From an uncultured Ruminococcus sp. (lineage in GTDB: Bacteria > Bacillota > Clostridia > Oscillospirales > Ruminococcaceae): a stretch of DNA of 30,140 bases. Shown one piece after another: positions 8,455 through 18,090 of this stretch. Numbering within the stretch: position 1 is the stretch's first letter; every line of letters starts with the position of its first letter. The position numbers and the translations under genes were made by a program. The DNA is taken from contig UQEM01000012.1 in NCBI GenBank assembly GCA_900540005.1, positions 1 to 30,140 on the forward strand, given 5' to 3'. The notes under the pieces are model-generated. The model worked only from the letters and a program-made list of their open reading frames with translations, did no database searches and was not told the origin of the DNA.

Positions 8455-9363
8455 TTATTCGCTGAGGCCGTTTGCGCCTGCGCAGACCTCGGTGATCTCC
8501 TGCGTGATAGCCGCCTGTCTTGCGCGGTTGTACAGGAGTGAAAGTTCCTTTATCATGTCCTTGGCGCTTGAAGTAGCAGCGTCCATGGCTGTCATTCTCG
8601 ACTGCTGCTCACAGCAGAACGCCTCGACCATAGCTCCGTAGATTATGCCCTTGGCATACTGCGGGATGAGATAGTCCATAACCTTTTCAGGCGAGGGAAC
8701 GAACGATGCCTTGGGCAGCTTTTTCATCGTGCCGTCGGGCGCTTTGCCGAAGTGTCGGCGGTTAAACGGCAGAAGCGGAACCATTCGGGTCTCCTGAACA
8801 TTTGCCGTGACCATATCCGTATACAACAGGTAAACCTCGTCGAGTTCCCTTTTCTCGAACTTATCGAGTATTATCTGCGCGATCTCCATAGCTCTGTAGA
8901 GTGTCGGGTTCTGCGTAGTATAGAGGAATTCTCCGTCAACGAAGGCATTTTTCTCCGCCTTTTTACGCTTCTGGAAGTGCATTCTGCCGACCTGTCCTAT
9001 CACGAAAAGATAGCAGTTGTCGAGGTTGGGAGCTTTTTTCAGCTCCTCCTCGGCAAACTTCATGATATTGTGATTATAGCTTCCGCAGAGTCCCTTATCG
9101 GCTGTGATGACGATGTAGCCCTTTTTACAATTTTCCTCGGGGATATCGTCACGTCTGTCGAAATAGCGCTGTCTCATGTGAGGCGTGTGCTCAAGGACGC
9201 TTTCAATGGTCGATTGGAGCTTGTAGAAGTAAGGCTCGGTGGATTCAAGCGATTTTCTCGCCTTTTTCAGCTTTGACGAGGACATGAGGTACATCGCGTT
9301 TGTGATCTTGAGTATCTGCTGGATACTTGAAATACGCTCGCGGATCTCTCGCATATTAGCCAT
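8455..9363 (-). CDS. atpG: ATP synthase gamma subunit
   Basis: Gamma is the rotating shaft of F1. At 302 residues it is slightly longer than the usual 285-290. The two terminal helices that form the shaft are clear: ITNAMYLMSSSKLKKARKSL near the N-terminus and MTAMDAATSSAKDMIKELSLLYNRARQAAITQEI near the C-terminus, both strongly conserved in the family. The middle contains the expected GYIVITADKGLCGSYNHNIM segment. Start ATG at 9363; the gene begins 13 bp after the delta-alpha fusion gene. Confidence 0.97.
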   Translation of the reverse strand: MANMREIRERISSIQQILKITNAMYLMSSSKLKKARKSLESTEPYFYKLQSTIESVLEHTPHMRQRYFDRRDDIPEENCKKGYIVITADKGLCGSYNHNIMKFAEEELKKAPNLDNCYLFVIGQVGRMHFQKRKKAEKNAFVDGEFLYTTQNPTLYRAMEIAQIILDKFEKRELDEVYLLYTDMVTANVQETRMVPLLPFNRRHFGKAPDGTMKKLPKASFVPSPEKVMDYLIPQYAKGIIYGAMVEAFCCEQQSRMTAMDAATSSAKDMIKELSLLYNRARQAAITQEITEVCAGANGLSE

Positions 9364-9376
9364 GATAGTTCACCGC

Positions 9377-11407
9377 CTATTCCTCAAATGCTGTCAGGAT
9401 TCTCTCGATCCTCTCTGCGAGGTCGTCTGTGAGAACTCTCTTTTCATCGATTTCGCTGATTATGTCCTGTCCGTAGCTTCTTACATAGGTCATAAGGTCG
9501 CTGCGGTACTTTTTAATATCCTTCAGCGGCACGTCTTTCATAAAGCCGTGCTGTGCCGCATAGAGCAGAATTACCTGTTCATGGTGCGGGAGCGGATTGT
9601 AAAGCGGCTGTTTGAGCAGCTCTGTCAGCATATGTCCGTGGTTGAGGAGGTCTGTTGTAGACTGGTCAAGGTCGGACGAGAACTGAGTGAATATCTCCAT
9701 TTCCTTGAACTGCGCAAGATCAACACGGAGCGAACCAGAAACCTTCTTCATTATCTTTGTCTGAGCCGCACCGCCTACTCGCGATACGGAAAGTCCGTAG
9801 TTTACAGCCGGACGCAGACCCGAATTGAACAGCTCGCTCTCAAGGAAGATCTGTCCGTCGGTGATAGAAATAACGTTTGTCGGGATATAAGCCGAAATAT
9901 CGCCCGCAAGAGTTTCGATGATCGGGAGGGCGGTAAGTGAACCGCCGCCGTGCGCGTCATCGAGACGGCTCGAACGTTCAAGAAGTCTTGAATGCAGGTA
10001 GAATACGTCACCGGGGTATGCCTCACGTCCCGGCGGTCTGTGGAGCAGAAGCGACATTGCACGGTAAGCTACCGCGTGCTTGGAGAGATCATCGTAAACG
10101 ATGAGCACATCCTTGCCCTTTGACATGAAGTACTCCGCCATAGCTGTGCCCGAATAAGGCGCTATATACTGGAAAGGTGCAGGATCGCTCGCACCAGCGC
10201 ACACAACGATAGTGTTGTCCATTGCGCCGTACTTTTTCAGGGTATTTACGACCTGAGCAACGGTCGAGGACTTCTGTCCGATAGCAACGTAGACGCAGAT
10301 AACGCCCTGATCCTTCTGATTTATGATAGTATCGATAGCGATAGAGGTCTTACCTGTCTGGCGGTCGCCGATAATAAGCTCTCGCTGACCTCTGCCTATC
10401 GGGAACATTGAGTCGATCGCGAGGATACCGGTCTGGAGCGGAACTGTTACAGGCTTACGCTCTATTACGCCCGGAGCTTCGCGCTCTATCGGGAAGTAAT
10501 CGTCAGCCTTGATGTTTCCGAGACCGTCGATAGGTGCGCCGAGAGCGTCAACAACTCGTCCGAGCAGCTCATCGCTTACGCCTACGCCCGCGCGCTTTCC
10601 TGTTCTGATAACGGAAGAACCCTCTGTAAGTCCGTGGTCATCGCCGAGCAAAACTACGCCGACCGACTTTTCTTCGAGATTCTGGACGATACCTCTTACG
10701 CCGTTTTCAAACTCGACAAGCTCGCCGTACATAACGCCGTGCATACCGAAAACGCTCGCGATACCGTCACCAAGCTTGGTGATAAAGCCCGTTTCGGTCG
10801 CACCGGAACGAACGTCAAAGTCGCGGACTTCGGTTTTGAGGACGGAGATTATATCGCTGCTCTTGCCCTCTGCCGCACCTGCCTGCTTTTCAGGCTCCTG
10901 TGCAGCCTTCTCCTGAAAGCTGTCCTTCATCTTGCGGAGCGCTGTGCGGTAGCTCTTATCGTACTCAACATCGCCTGCATTGAGAATGAATCCGCCGATG
11001 ATATCGGGGTCGTACCTGTACTCGAGAGCAACATCGTCCTTGACGAACTTATCTATAATGAATTTTTTGAGATCAGCCTGCTGGCTCTCGGTAAGGGGCG
11101 TAACATAGCGAACTACCGCTTTGATACTGCCGTGCTTGTCGAGGAGCAGTTCATCGTATTCCTCCAGTATTTCAGCGAGTCTCTCGACATCGCCGTTTCT
11201 TACGAGGGTGATGATAAATTTCTGTATACTTTCGGGAAAGAGCTTTGTGATGATACCGCGCTTTTCATCGTGGGTGATGAGCGGATTTGCGAGTGTATCG
11301 GCAACATCGCCGCACTCCTCAAGGATCTTCCTTGTTCCGTCAGCATCGGTCTGTGATATGTCCAGACGCACAAGCTCCTTCAAGTATTCCTTGTCTGTAT
11401 CTTTCAT
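9377..11407 (-). CDS. atpHA: Fused ATP synthase delta-alpha subunit
   Basis: One uninterrupted frame of 676 codons encodes delta then alpha. Residues 1-162 are delta (stator cap), ending in the family motif [25 protein letters not shown]. Residues about 163-182 are a polar Gln/Glu/Ala/Lys linker. Residues about 183-676 are alpha, complete: its N-terminal helix ([16 protein letters not shown]), Walker A GDRQTGKT at 347-354, [21 protein letters not shown] at 459-479, and the arginine finger in [10 protein letters not shown] (R543). The two are separate genes in most bacteria. The only in-frame start between them is ATG at 10930 (residue 160), which would give a 517-residue alpha, but it has no visible ribosome binding site. 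The gene start at 11407 overlaps the atpF stop by four bases. A sequencing artefact is possible but would need to remove both a stop and a start cleanly. Confidence 0.9.
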   Translation of the reverse strand: MKDTDKEYLKELVRLDISQTDADGTRKILEECGDVADTLANPLITHDEKRGIITKLFPESIQKFIITLVRNGDVERLAEILEEYDELLLDKHGSIKAVVRYVTPLTESQQADLKKFIIDKFVKDDVALEYRYDPDIIGGFILNAGDVEYDKSYRTALRKMKDSFQEKAAQEPEKQAGAAEGKSSDIISVLKTEVRDFDVRSGATETGFITKLGDGIASVFGMHGVMYGELVEFENGVRGIVQNLEEKSVGVVLLGDDHGLTEGSSVIRTGKRAGVGVSDELLGRVVDALGAPIDGLGNIKADDYFPIEREAPGVIERKPVTVPLQTGILAIDSMFPIGRGQRELIIGDRQTGKTSIAIDTIINQKDQGVICVYVAIGQKSSTVAQVVNTLKKYGAMDNTIVVCAGASDPAPFQYIAPYSGTAMAEYFMSKGKDVLIVYDDLSKHAVAYRAMSLLLHRPPGREAYPGDVFYLHSRLLERSSRLDDAHGGGSLTALPIIETLAGDISAYIPTNVISITDGQIFLESELFNSGLRPAVNYGLSVSRVGGAAQTKIMKKVSGSLRVDLAQFKEMEIFTQFSSDLDQSTTDLLNHGHMLTELLKQPLYNPLPHHEQVILLYAAQHGFMKDVPLKDIKKYRSDLMTYVRSYGQDIISEIDEKRVLTDDLAERIERILTAFEE

Positions 11408-11895
11408 TCAGCAGAGTCCTCCTCTCCCGAGAGGAATTCATCAACGAGACGGCGGTTCTTTTCGTCGTCAACATTCTCGCCGATGATCTTTGAAGCCGCC
11501 TCGATAGCGAGATCGGCAATTTCGGTCTGAGCCTTGCGGATAACCATTTTGCGCTCGTTTTCGATAGTCTTTCCTGCGTCTGCAACTATCTGCTCAGCCT
11601 CTGACTGTGAGCGCTGAATGATAGCGGCTCTTTCAGCCTCGGCATCGTCATGAGCCTTCATGATAATGTCGTGAGCCTCTTTCTTTGCATTGCCGAGGTC
11701 GTTCTCGTACTGACGCTTGAGCTCCTCTGCATCTTCTTTGTCTTTCTTTGCCGTATCAATGTCGTTCTGGATAGAGCGTGTGCGCTCGTCCATTATCTTA
11801 TTGACGGGCTTGAAAAGGAATATCCTGAGCACGATAAAGAGAATGATAATATTCAGTACCGACCAGAAGATACTCCAAAAATTGAAATCAAGCAT
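11404..11895 (-). CDS. atpF: ATP synthase b subunit
   Basis: The b subunit is the peripheral stalk linking Fo to F1. The protein has 163 residues, with a single N-terminal membrane helix (about 5-27, [21 protein letters not shown]) and then a long charged helix rich in Ala, Glu and Lys that forms the dimeric coiled coil. The delta-binding C-terminus ends [11 protein letters not shown]. Start ATG at 11895 with GGAGGG upstream; its stop overlaps the delta-alpha start (ATGA). There is one b gene only, so a b homodimer is expected. Confidence 0.95.
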   Translation of the reverse strand: MLDFNFWSIFWSVLNIIILFIVLRIFLFKPVNKIMDERTRSIQNDIDTAKKDKEDAEELKRQYENDLGNAKKEAHDIIMKAHDDAEAERAAIIQRSQSEAEQIVADAGKTIENERKMVIRKAQTEIADLAIEAASKIIGENVDDEKNRRLVDEFLSGEEDSAE

Positions 11896-11911
11896 ATTTC
11901 GCCCTCCTTAC

Positions 11912-12136
11912 TTATTTGCCGAGAGTAAAGATGATAAGAAGTGCGATAACGAAGCCGTAGATAGCGGTTGCCTCTGCGAGCGCACATCCGAGGAGGAGCG
12001 CCTTGTTGATATCGCCCTTAGCCTCGGGCTGACGTGCAATTGCCTCTGTTGCCTTTGATGTTGCAATACCGATACCGATTCCTGCGCCTGCGCCTGTTAA
12101 TACTGCGACAGCCGCACCAAGTGCTACTAATCCCAT
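11912..12136 (-). CDS. atpE: ATP synthase c subunit, second copy
   Basis: This is a 74-residue hairpin protein that forms the rotating ring of Fo. It has two membrane helices joined by the polar loop RQPEAK (35-40), with the ion-binding Glu55 in helix 2 (CALAEATAIYG). It differs from the upstream copy only at residue 9 (Ala for Gly) and 28 (Lys for Asn), while the genes differ at about 20 of 225 bases by my count, mostly silent changes. The residues aligned with the sodium ligands Gln32 and Ser66 of Ilyobacter c subunits are Ile22 and Ala56, so proton coupling is favoured (inference). GGAGGT precedes the start. Confidence 0.96.
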   Translation of the reverse strand: MGLVALGAAVAVLTGAGAGIGIGIATSKATEAIARQPEAKGDINKALLLGCALAEATAIYGFVIALLIIFTLGK

Positions 12137-12169
12137 TTTGTTTACCTCCGATTTTATTTTAAGATCTGC

Positions 12170-12394
12170 TTATTTGCCGAGAGTAAAGATGATAAGGAGT
12201 GCGATAACGAAACCGTAGATAGCGGTCGCCTCTGCGAGCGCACATCCAAGAAGGAGCGCCTTGTTGATATCGCCCTTTGCCTCAGGCTGACGCGCGATCG
12301 CCTCTGTTGCGTTTGATGTTGCGATGCCGATACCGATTCCTGCGCCTGCGCCTGTCAATACTGCAACGCCTGCGCCAAGTGCTACTAAACCCAT
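12170..12394 (-). CDS. atpE: ATP synthase c subunit, first copy
   Basis: The same length and fold as the following copy: two membrane helices, loop RQPEAK at 35-40 and ion-binding Glu55. It carries Gly9 and Asn28 where the second copy has Ala9 and Lys28. Each copy has its own GGAGGT ribosome binding site and they are separated by 33 bp, so both should be translated, and rings of mixed composition are possible. The gene is 36 bp after atpB. Both copies are complete, with no sign of decay. Confidence 0.96.
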   Translation of the reverse strand: MGLVALGAGVAVLTGAGAGIGIGIATSNATEAIARQPEAKGDINKALLLGCALAEATAIYGFVIALLIIFTLGK

Positions 12395-12430
12395 AATATT
12401 TTACCTCCGTATATTTTTAAGAAAGTGCGG

Positions 12431-13120
12431 TTATTCTGCTGTTTCCATGGCTTCCGACATGAAAAGCGAAGTGAGGAATACGAAAACGTATGCCTGTATA
12501 AGTCCGTCGAAGATATCGAAGTAAAAGCTGAAGATAACAGGTACTCCGACAGGAACGACGATCTTTATAAGCTCCATTACAACGAATGCGCCCAGAACGT
12601 TACCGAAAAGTCGCATACAAAGCGAAAGCGGTCTTGTTACAAGTTCAAGAATATTGAACGGGAGCATGATGGCCATAGGCTCTTTGAAACCTTTGAGCCA
12701 GCCGCCCGGGCCTTTTTCCCTGATCGCTGTGTACTCGATAAGCAGTATCGCGATACCTGCGAGAGCCGCGGTAACGTTGATGTCCTTGGTCGGCGGGGTG
12801 AATCCGAACACACCGATAAGGTTTGCACAAGCAATGTAGATTATCAGCGTTTCAAGTATGGGGAGATATTTCTTTCCGCGCGGCCCGAGGATCTCAAGGA
12901 AGAAGTTGTTGAGCCAGTTGATAAGTATCTCTATCAGGCACTGTGACCCCTTCGGCACCATTTTCAGCTTTCGGACGAAGATAATCGACAGCAATGCAAG
13001 GGCTGCAATGATTATCCATGTTACAACGCATGATTCGGGAACGGGAATACCGCCGAGTATCGGGATCGTGAACGCGGTTTTCGATTCAAGCTCCTCCGTA
13101 AGTTTTCCGGCAATATCCAT
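12431..13120 (-). CDS. atpB: ATP synthase a subunit
   Basis: The a subunit provides the two half-channels for ions next to the c-ring. The protein has 229 residues, about the length of Gram-positive homologues. The essential arginine lies in SLCMRLFGN (R170; E. coli R210). Five or six helices are apparent, including 33-50, 90-108, 115-132 and the C-terminal pair. LPFNILELVTRPLSL, which precedes the Arg, is conserved. The start ATG at 13120 has AGAGGG upstream. It is the first gene of the operon; there is no atpI gene before it. Confidence 0.96.
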   Translation of the reverse strand: MDIAGKLTEELESKTAFTIPILGGIPVPESCVVTWIIIAALALLSIIFVRKLKMVPKGSQCLIEILINWLNNFFLEILGPRGKKYLPILETLIIYIACANLIGVFGFTPPTKDINVTAALAGIAILLIEYTAIREKGPGGWLKGFKEPMAIMLPFNILELVTRPLSLCMRLFGNVLGAFVVMELIKIVVPVGVPVIFSFYFDIFDGLIQAYVFVFLTSLFMSEAMETAE

Positions 13121-13152
13121 TCTAACACCCTCTTTCAGTCTTAAAATAATAA

Positions 13153-13186
13153 AACGGGAACCGCATATACTGCATAAATCCCCGTT
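13153..13186 (-). promoter_or_regulatory. Terminator-like hairpin in the atp operon leader
   Basis: On the minus strand AACGGGGA (13186-13179) pairs with TTCCCGTT (13160-13153) including one G:U pair, followed by TTATTATTTT. It lies between the atp promoter (13227-13255) and atpB. It may attenuate the operon, or stop read-through from the glycan cluster while letting some atp transcripts pass. Which of these holds cannot be told from sequence. Confidence 0.55.
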
Positions 13187-13226
13187 GATTTATTGGAAAT
13201 GAGCGGCTTTCTCGCTTATCACCTAT

Positions 13227-13255
13227 ATAATATATCAAAAGGTCTGCAAAGTCAA
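13227..13255 (-). promoter_or_regulatory. Sigma-A-type promoter of the ATP synthase operon
   Basis: Minus strand: TTGACT (13255-13250), 17-bp spacer, TATTAT (13232-13227). It leaves an approximately 100-base leader before atpB. Confidence 0.75.
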
Positions 13256-13291
13256 GACTTTACAAGATTTTTTGCGGTTTGACCAAAATAA

Positions 13292-13633
13292 TTACACTTT
13301 GCTTTCCTCATCTTTGGAAAGCATGACAGCATTATTCAACCGCTCTATCGCTCCGGAATTAAGCTTCTCGGAAAGTCTCAGGCGGTCGAGCTCTTTTTTG
13401 GCGGAAGCAAGCTCTATGGCAAGCTTTTTGATAATCTCGGTGTTCTTTTCCTGCTGGTCTTCAAGAGCGCACACACGCTTTATCAGCGAGTTGACATTTC
13501 CTGCGAGGGCTTCGTTTGCCTCATTCTGCCGCTGACCGTATTCGGTAAGCTTTTCGCCCGCCTTGAACGCGCCTATTTTTCCATGCCCGTCAAAGGTGCG
13601 CATAAGTTCATTTGTAAGCTTTTTTTCAGCCAT
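13292..13633 (-). CDS. Small predicted coiled-coil protein, function unknown
   Basis: A 113-residue soluble protein that I do not recognise. Residues about 40-105 are strongly helical with heptad-like spacing of Leu, Ile and Val among Glu, Lys and Gln (for example ALEDQQEKNTEIIKKLAIEL), indicating a coiled coil. There is no signal peptide or membrane helix. The ATG at 13633 has GGAGGT upstream. It is 33 bp after the reductase gene, so it is probably the last gene of the glycan operon, but it could equally be unrelated. Confidence 0.8.
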   Translation of the reverse strand: MAEKKLTNELMRTFDGHGKIGAFKAGEKLTEYGQRQNEANEALAGNVNSLIKRVCALEDQQEKNTEIIKKLAIELASAKKELDRLRLSEKLNSGAIERLNNAVMLSKDEESKV

Positions 13634-13666
13634 TGCCTTTACCTCCGTTCAGATAGTTGACCGCGG

Positions 13667-14605
13667 TCAGGAGTTTTCCTGTCCGCGCCAGTAGTCCAGC
13701 ATATCGCCGATAGTCTGCTCCATGGATATCTCAGCCTTCCAGCCGGTATCACGGTTTATAAGCGATACATCAGGCTCGATAACGGGAATATCCGAGGCTC
13801 TCATTCGTGCCGGATCCTGCTTTACCTCAATTTGTTTGTGCGCCATTGAAAGCGCGGTATCGAGAATATACTGTATCGGTACAGCCTTGCCGCGTCCGAC
13901 ATTGTAAGTCCTGCCGCTTACGCCCTTTTCGGCAAGGAGACGGTATGCGCGCACAACGTCCCTCACGTCGGTAAAGTCTCTCCTTGCCGAGAGATTTCCG
14001 ACAGACATTTCCGCCGCGCCGTCCTGTTTTTCGAGTTTCGCTATCTGCGAGCAGAAATCGGAAATAACAAACAGCGGAGCCTGCTTAGGACCTGAATGAT
14101 TGAACGCTCTTACCATTATAATATCCATTTTGTACGCGCGCGCATAGATCTCGCCAAGCATTCCCTGACAAGCCTTTGTTGCGGCGTAGATGTTTCCGGG
14201 ACGGAGCGGTTCTTCCTCGGAGAGCGGACAGGCTCCCTCGCGGATAAATCCGTACTCCTCGCCCGAGCCTATGAGAATGAGCCTTATCTTCTTCTCACAG
14301 CCGCGCACAGCTTCAAGCACGTTGATAGAGCCTACCACGTTTATCTCTGCGGTGAGCTGCGGTCTTTTCCACGAGACCGAGACCGAGCTCTGCGCCGCAA
14401 GATGATAAATAACATCGGGAGCTTCCTGCGCGATAAGCTGCTCCGTTGCCGCCCTGTCCATAATATCAAGGACACGGACGCTGCACTCCTCGTCGATCTT
14501 CTCGTTTGCAAGGCAGGTCGCACAGACCTCCCAGCCTGCGGATCTCAGCTCGTTTATGAGGTATCCGCCGACAAATCCGGCTGCGCCTATTATCAAAGCC
14601 TTCAT
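13667..14605 (-). CDS. rmd: GDP-6-deoxy-D-mannose reductase (GDP-D-rhamnose synthase)
   Basis: An extended short-chain dehydrogenase of 312 residues that reduces the 4-keto intermediate made by Gmd, using NAD(P)H, to GDP-D-rhamnose. Seen: nucleotide-binding GAAGFVG at 7-13, active-site Ser114 region (LIGSGEEYG) and YxxxK as Y140-K144. FNHSGPKQ, RRDFTDVRDVVRAY and DPARMRASDIP are typical of Rmd rather than of GDP-fucose synthase. The start ATG overlaps the preceding glycosyltransferase stop by four bases, with GGAGTG upstream. A talose-type reductase product cannot be excluded. Confidence 0.82.
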   Translation of the reverse strand: MKALIIGAAGFVGGYLINELRSAGWEVCATCLANEKIDEECSVRVLDIMDRAATEQLIAQEAPDVIYHLAAQSSVSVSWKRPQLTAEINVVGSINVLEAVRGCEKKIRLILIGSGEEYGFIREGACPLSEEEPLRPGNIYAATKACQGMLGEIYARAYKMDIIMVRAFNHSGPKQAPLFVISDFCSQIAKLEKQDGAAEMSVGNLSARRDFTDVRDVVRAYRLLAEKGVSGRTYNVGRGKAVPIQYILDTALSMAHKQIEVKQDPARMRASDIPVIEPDVSLINRDTGWKAEISMEQTIGDMLDYWRGQENS

Positions 14606-15738
14606 ATATTCACTCCTTCGGTTAAAACTGAGTATAGTCTCTTTATCACATTTTCCTCGCTGAACTGCTCTCTGACGCGTTTTTCGGCATTCCTGCCGTA
14701 CTCTCCGCGGAGCGCGCTGTCCTGCGCGAGTTTGTTTATTGCCGCTGCAAGAGCCTTTTCGTCACTCGGCGGAACGGTTATGCCCGTAACTCCGTCAAGA
14801 CTGACGCAAGGTACTCCCGAGGCAAGGTTTGTGTTTATTACAGGCTTGCCGTAGACCATTGCTTCAAGCTGGACAATACCGAACGCCTCGCTCTTAACAG
14901 TTGAGGGGAGCACGAAAATATCACAGTCCGCATAAGCCTGTTTTAACTGCTCATCGGGCAGAAATCCGAGAAAATGCACTTTCCCGTCAAGTCCCTTTGC
15001 CCTTGCATAGTCTTTTAGCTGCTGCTCCAGAACTCCTGTGCCCGCAATGAAAAGCTCGCAGTTTTTTACCCTGCGGAACGCTTTCAGCAGCAAGTCTGCG
15101 CCCTTGTAATAGACCAGTCTGCCGGTAAAGAAAACCTTGACCGCGCTCTTGTCGCTGAGTTTTTCCGTAAGAAAGGGCTTTCGCTCGGCGGAAAGATACT
15201 CCTGCATGGTTATCCCATACGGCACTACGCGGCATTTTTCGCGAAACGGCGGAAGATAATCCGAACCGTTAATGTGTCCCTCGGTCGCGGTGATGATACA
15301 GTCCGCGCGCCTGAGCAGATACTTCATGAGCGGCTTGTAAAAGAGCAGAAGTTTCTTCTGATTTACGACATCGCTGTGCCACGAAACCACGACTCTCCCC
15401 TTGTATCCCGACAGCAAAAGTGCAAGATCGGCAAGAGGGAACGGCACATGGATATGCACAACATCGGCTTTGGCAGCCATTTTTCGGAACAGCCGCAGAA
15501 ACGAAAGCGACAGCGGACATGAAAAATAAGTTCCAAGACTTCCTGCGCGCGTAAGGTCAACGCCGTTGAGCCTCTCGCGAACCGTTCCGCCCCTTCCGTC
15601 ACGGCAGACCAGCGTTTTCACGCTGACCGAACTGATATTTCCGAGTTCGCGCGAATACTGCTCGACAAGAGTCTCGATCCCGCCAACGTGCGGAAAATAA
15701 GCCTTGTTTACCTCTAAAATGCGGAGTTTTCTGCCCAT
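14602..15738 (-). CDS. GT4-family glycosyltransferase
   Basis: A retaining GT-B enzyme of 378 residues that adds a sugar from a nucleotide donor to a growing glycan on the cytoplasmic face. The N-terminal acceptor domain shows FPHVGGIE at 15-22. The C-terminal donor domain has FTGRLVYYKG (204-213) and the E-x7-E motif E284...E292 (EAFGIVQLE). The ATG at 15738 is used because GGGAG lies eight bases upstream and it overlaps the previous stop by one base. An earlier in-frame codon at 15789 would extend deep into the upstream gene. Given GDP-D-rhamnose or GDP-mannose supply nearby, it is a likely rhamnosyl- or mannosyltransferase (inference). Confidence 0.9.
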   Translation of the reverse strand: MGRKLRILEVNKAYFPHVGGIETLVEQYSRELGNISSVSVKTLVCRDGRGGTVRERLNGVDLTRAGSLGTYFSCPLSLSFLRLFRKMAAKADVVHIHVPFPLADLALLLSGYKGRVVVSWHSDVVNQKKLLLFYKPLMKYLLRRADCIITATEGHINGSDYLPPFREKCRVVPYGITMQEYLSAERKPFLTEKLSDKSAVKVFFTGRLVYYKGADLLLKAFRRVKNCELFIAGTGVLEQQLKDYARAKGLDGKVHFLGFLPDEQLKQAYADCDIFVLPSTVKSEAFGIVQLEAMVYGKPVINTNLASGVPCVSLDGVTGITVPPSDEKALAAAINKLAQDSALRGEYGRNAEKRVREQFSEENVIKRLYSVLTEGVNI

Positions 15739-16883
15739 TACACCAACTCCCTGTAGATATCGTGGAGCATCTGCGCCGAGCGCTCCCATGTAAAGCCTTT
15801 GGCGCGCTCAATGCCCTTTCGGCTGAGCTGCGCGCGGAGATCTTTGTCCGAATAAAGGCGGTAAAGTCCCTGAGCTATGCTCTTTACGGAATAAGCGTCA
15901 CAAATGACAGCGCAGTCCCCCACAACTTCGGGGAGCGAGGCCGCGTTTGTCGTCAGGACGGGAGCACCGCAGGCCATAGCCTCAAGCGGCGGCATTCCGA
16001 ATCCCTCATAAAGCGACGGGAAAACAAATGCCAACGCTCCGCACATCAGCGGAGTCATATCCCCGGCAGGAACATACTCGGTAAAAAGAACCTTTCCCTC
16101 AAGCCCGAGTTTCCGGACACTCGCGTATATCTCTCCGTCAAGCCAGCCTTTTCCGCCTGCAAGCACAAGCTTCGGCGAGTTTTCGCCCACCTTTTTCACA
16201 AAAGCAGCATAAGCGGCAATAAGGCGGCGAAGATTCTTTCGCGGCTCGATAGTTCCCACATAGAGGAAATAGTCGCCCTCAATGCCGAGGGAGCTTTTCA
16301 CTTTGGAAATGCGCTCCAGATCGGTGCACGGCTTAAAGCGTTCAAGGTCAACACCGCACGGCACTACCCTTATCTTACGCTTGTGCTGGGGGAAATATTT
16401 CAGTATCTCCTCCTTGGAAAACTCCGAGTCGGTGACAATGATATCCGCGCGCCTCATGGAGCGTTTAAGTCCCATATTGAGCATGAATTTTGTGCGTCCG
16501 CGAACCGTATCGGGAAACGCCTTGTAGACCATGTCATGGACGGTAACTACCTTTTTTCCGCTTACGAACGGAGGCACGATGTAGTTGAAAAAGTGGGTAA
16601 CGTCGGACTTTCTTCCGAAGAAAAACGAGTACGGCACGGGCAGGAACGTGCTTGCTGCACGGTAAAGATAACCCGAAAACGACGAGCTGTTGATGCCTAT
16701 GTTTTTCGCGGCAAGCGACCTTACGCGTTCTGTGCGCGAATCATCGCCGCTCGTAAAAAAGCTGTATTCGTATCTGTCCTCGGGGTGAAGCTTTGCCAGA
16801 GCGTTGGTCTGACCGACCTCGCACCAGCCTATGCCCGTTATCTTCTCGCTGCACAGCGGCACAGCATCAAAGGTTATTCTCAT
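15738..16883 (-). CDS. GT4-family glycosyltransferase, mannosyl/rhamnosyltransferase-like
   Basis: A GT-B glycosyltransferase of 381 residues. The donor-binding half contains [15 protein letters not shown] (R215-K216 bind the diphosphate in homologues) and E-x7-E as E293...E301 in [20 protein letters not shown]. The layout resembles mannosyltransferases and the WbpY/WbpZ rhamnosyltransferases of D-rhamnan synthesis, but the specificity is inference. It starts at ATG 16883, with GGGAGA a little further upstream than usual. An 87-bp gap with a hairpin separates it from gmd. Confidence 0.9.
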   Translation of the reverse strand: MRITFDAVPLCSEKITGIGWCEVGQTNALAKLHPEDRYEYSFFTSGDDSRTERVRSLAAKNIGINSSSFSGYLYRAASTFLPVPYSFFFGRKSDVTHFFNYIVPPFVSGKKVVTVHDMVYKAFPDTVRGRTKFMLNMGLKRSMRRADIIVTDSEFSKEEILKYFPQHKRKIRVVPCGVDLERFKPCTDLERISKVKSSLGIEGDYFLYVGTIEPRKNLRRLIAAYAAFVKKVGENSPKLVLAGGKGWLDGEIYASVRKLGLEGKVLFTEYVPAGDMTPLMCGALAFVFPSLYEGFGMPPLEAMACGAPVLTTNAASLPEVVGDCAVICDAYSVKSIAQGLYRLYSDKDLRAQLSRKGIERAKGFTWERSAQMLHDIYRELV

Positions 16884-16938
16884 TCCGACAGTCTCCCTTT
16901 TTCTTTATTGGTCAAACTCTGTATCCACAATAACGCAC

Positions 16939-16958
16939 GGGCGGACTTACGTCCGCCC
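16939..16958 (-). other. Strong hairpin between gmd and the glycosyltransferase gene
   Basis: GGGCGGAC (16939-16946) and GTCCGCCC (16951-16958) form a perfect 8-bp stem with a TTAC loop, 12 bases after the gmd stop codon. The minus-strand continuation is GTGCGTTATTG, which is not a clear T-run. It could be a weak terminator or an RNA-stability element that sets gmd above the glycosyltransferases. Confidence 0.55.
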
Positions 16959-16970
16959 TATGAGTATATC

Positions 16971-18038
<1,068 letters not shown>

Positions 18039-18090
18039 TTATACTCCGCGCATAGCAAAAGCGTGAAATACATATTTAAATTTGATTATA

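Noticed and set aside
9239..9940. 233-codon open frame on the plus strand across atpG and atpHA
   Set aside because: It lies antisense to two well-supported genes and crosses their junction.
10634..11356. 240-codon open frame on the plus strand opposite delta-alpha
   Set aside because: It is a shadow of the ATP synthase gene with no start signal or domain.
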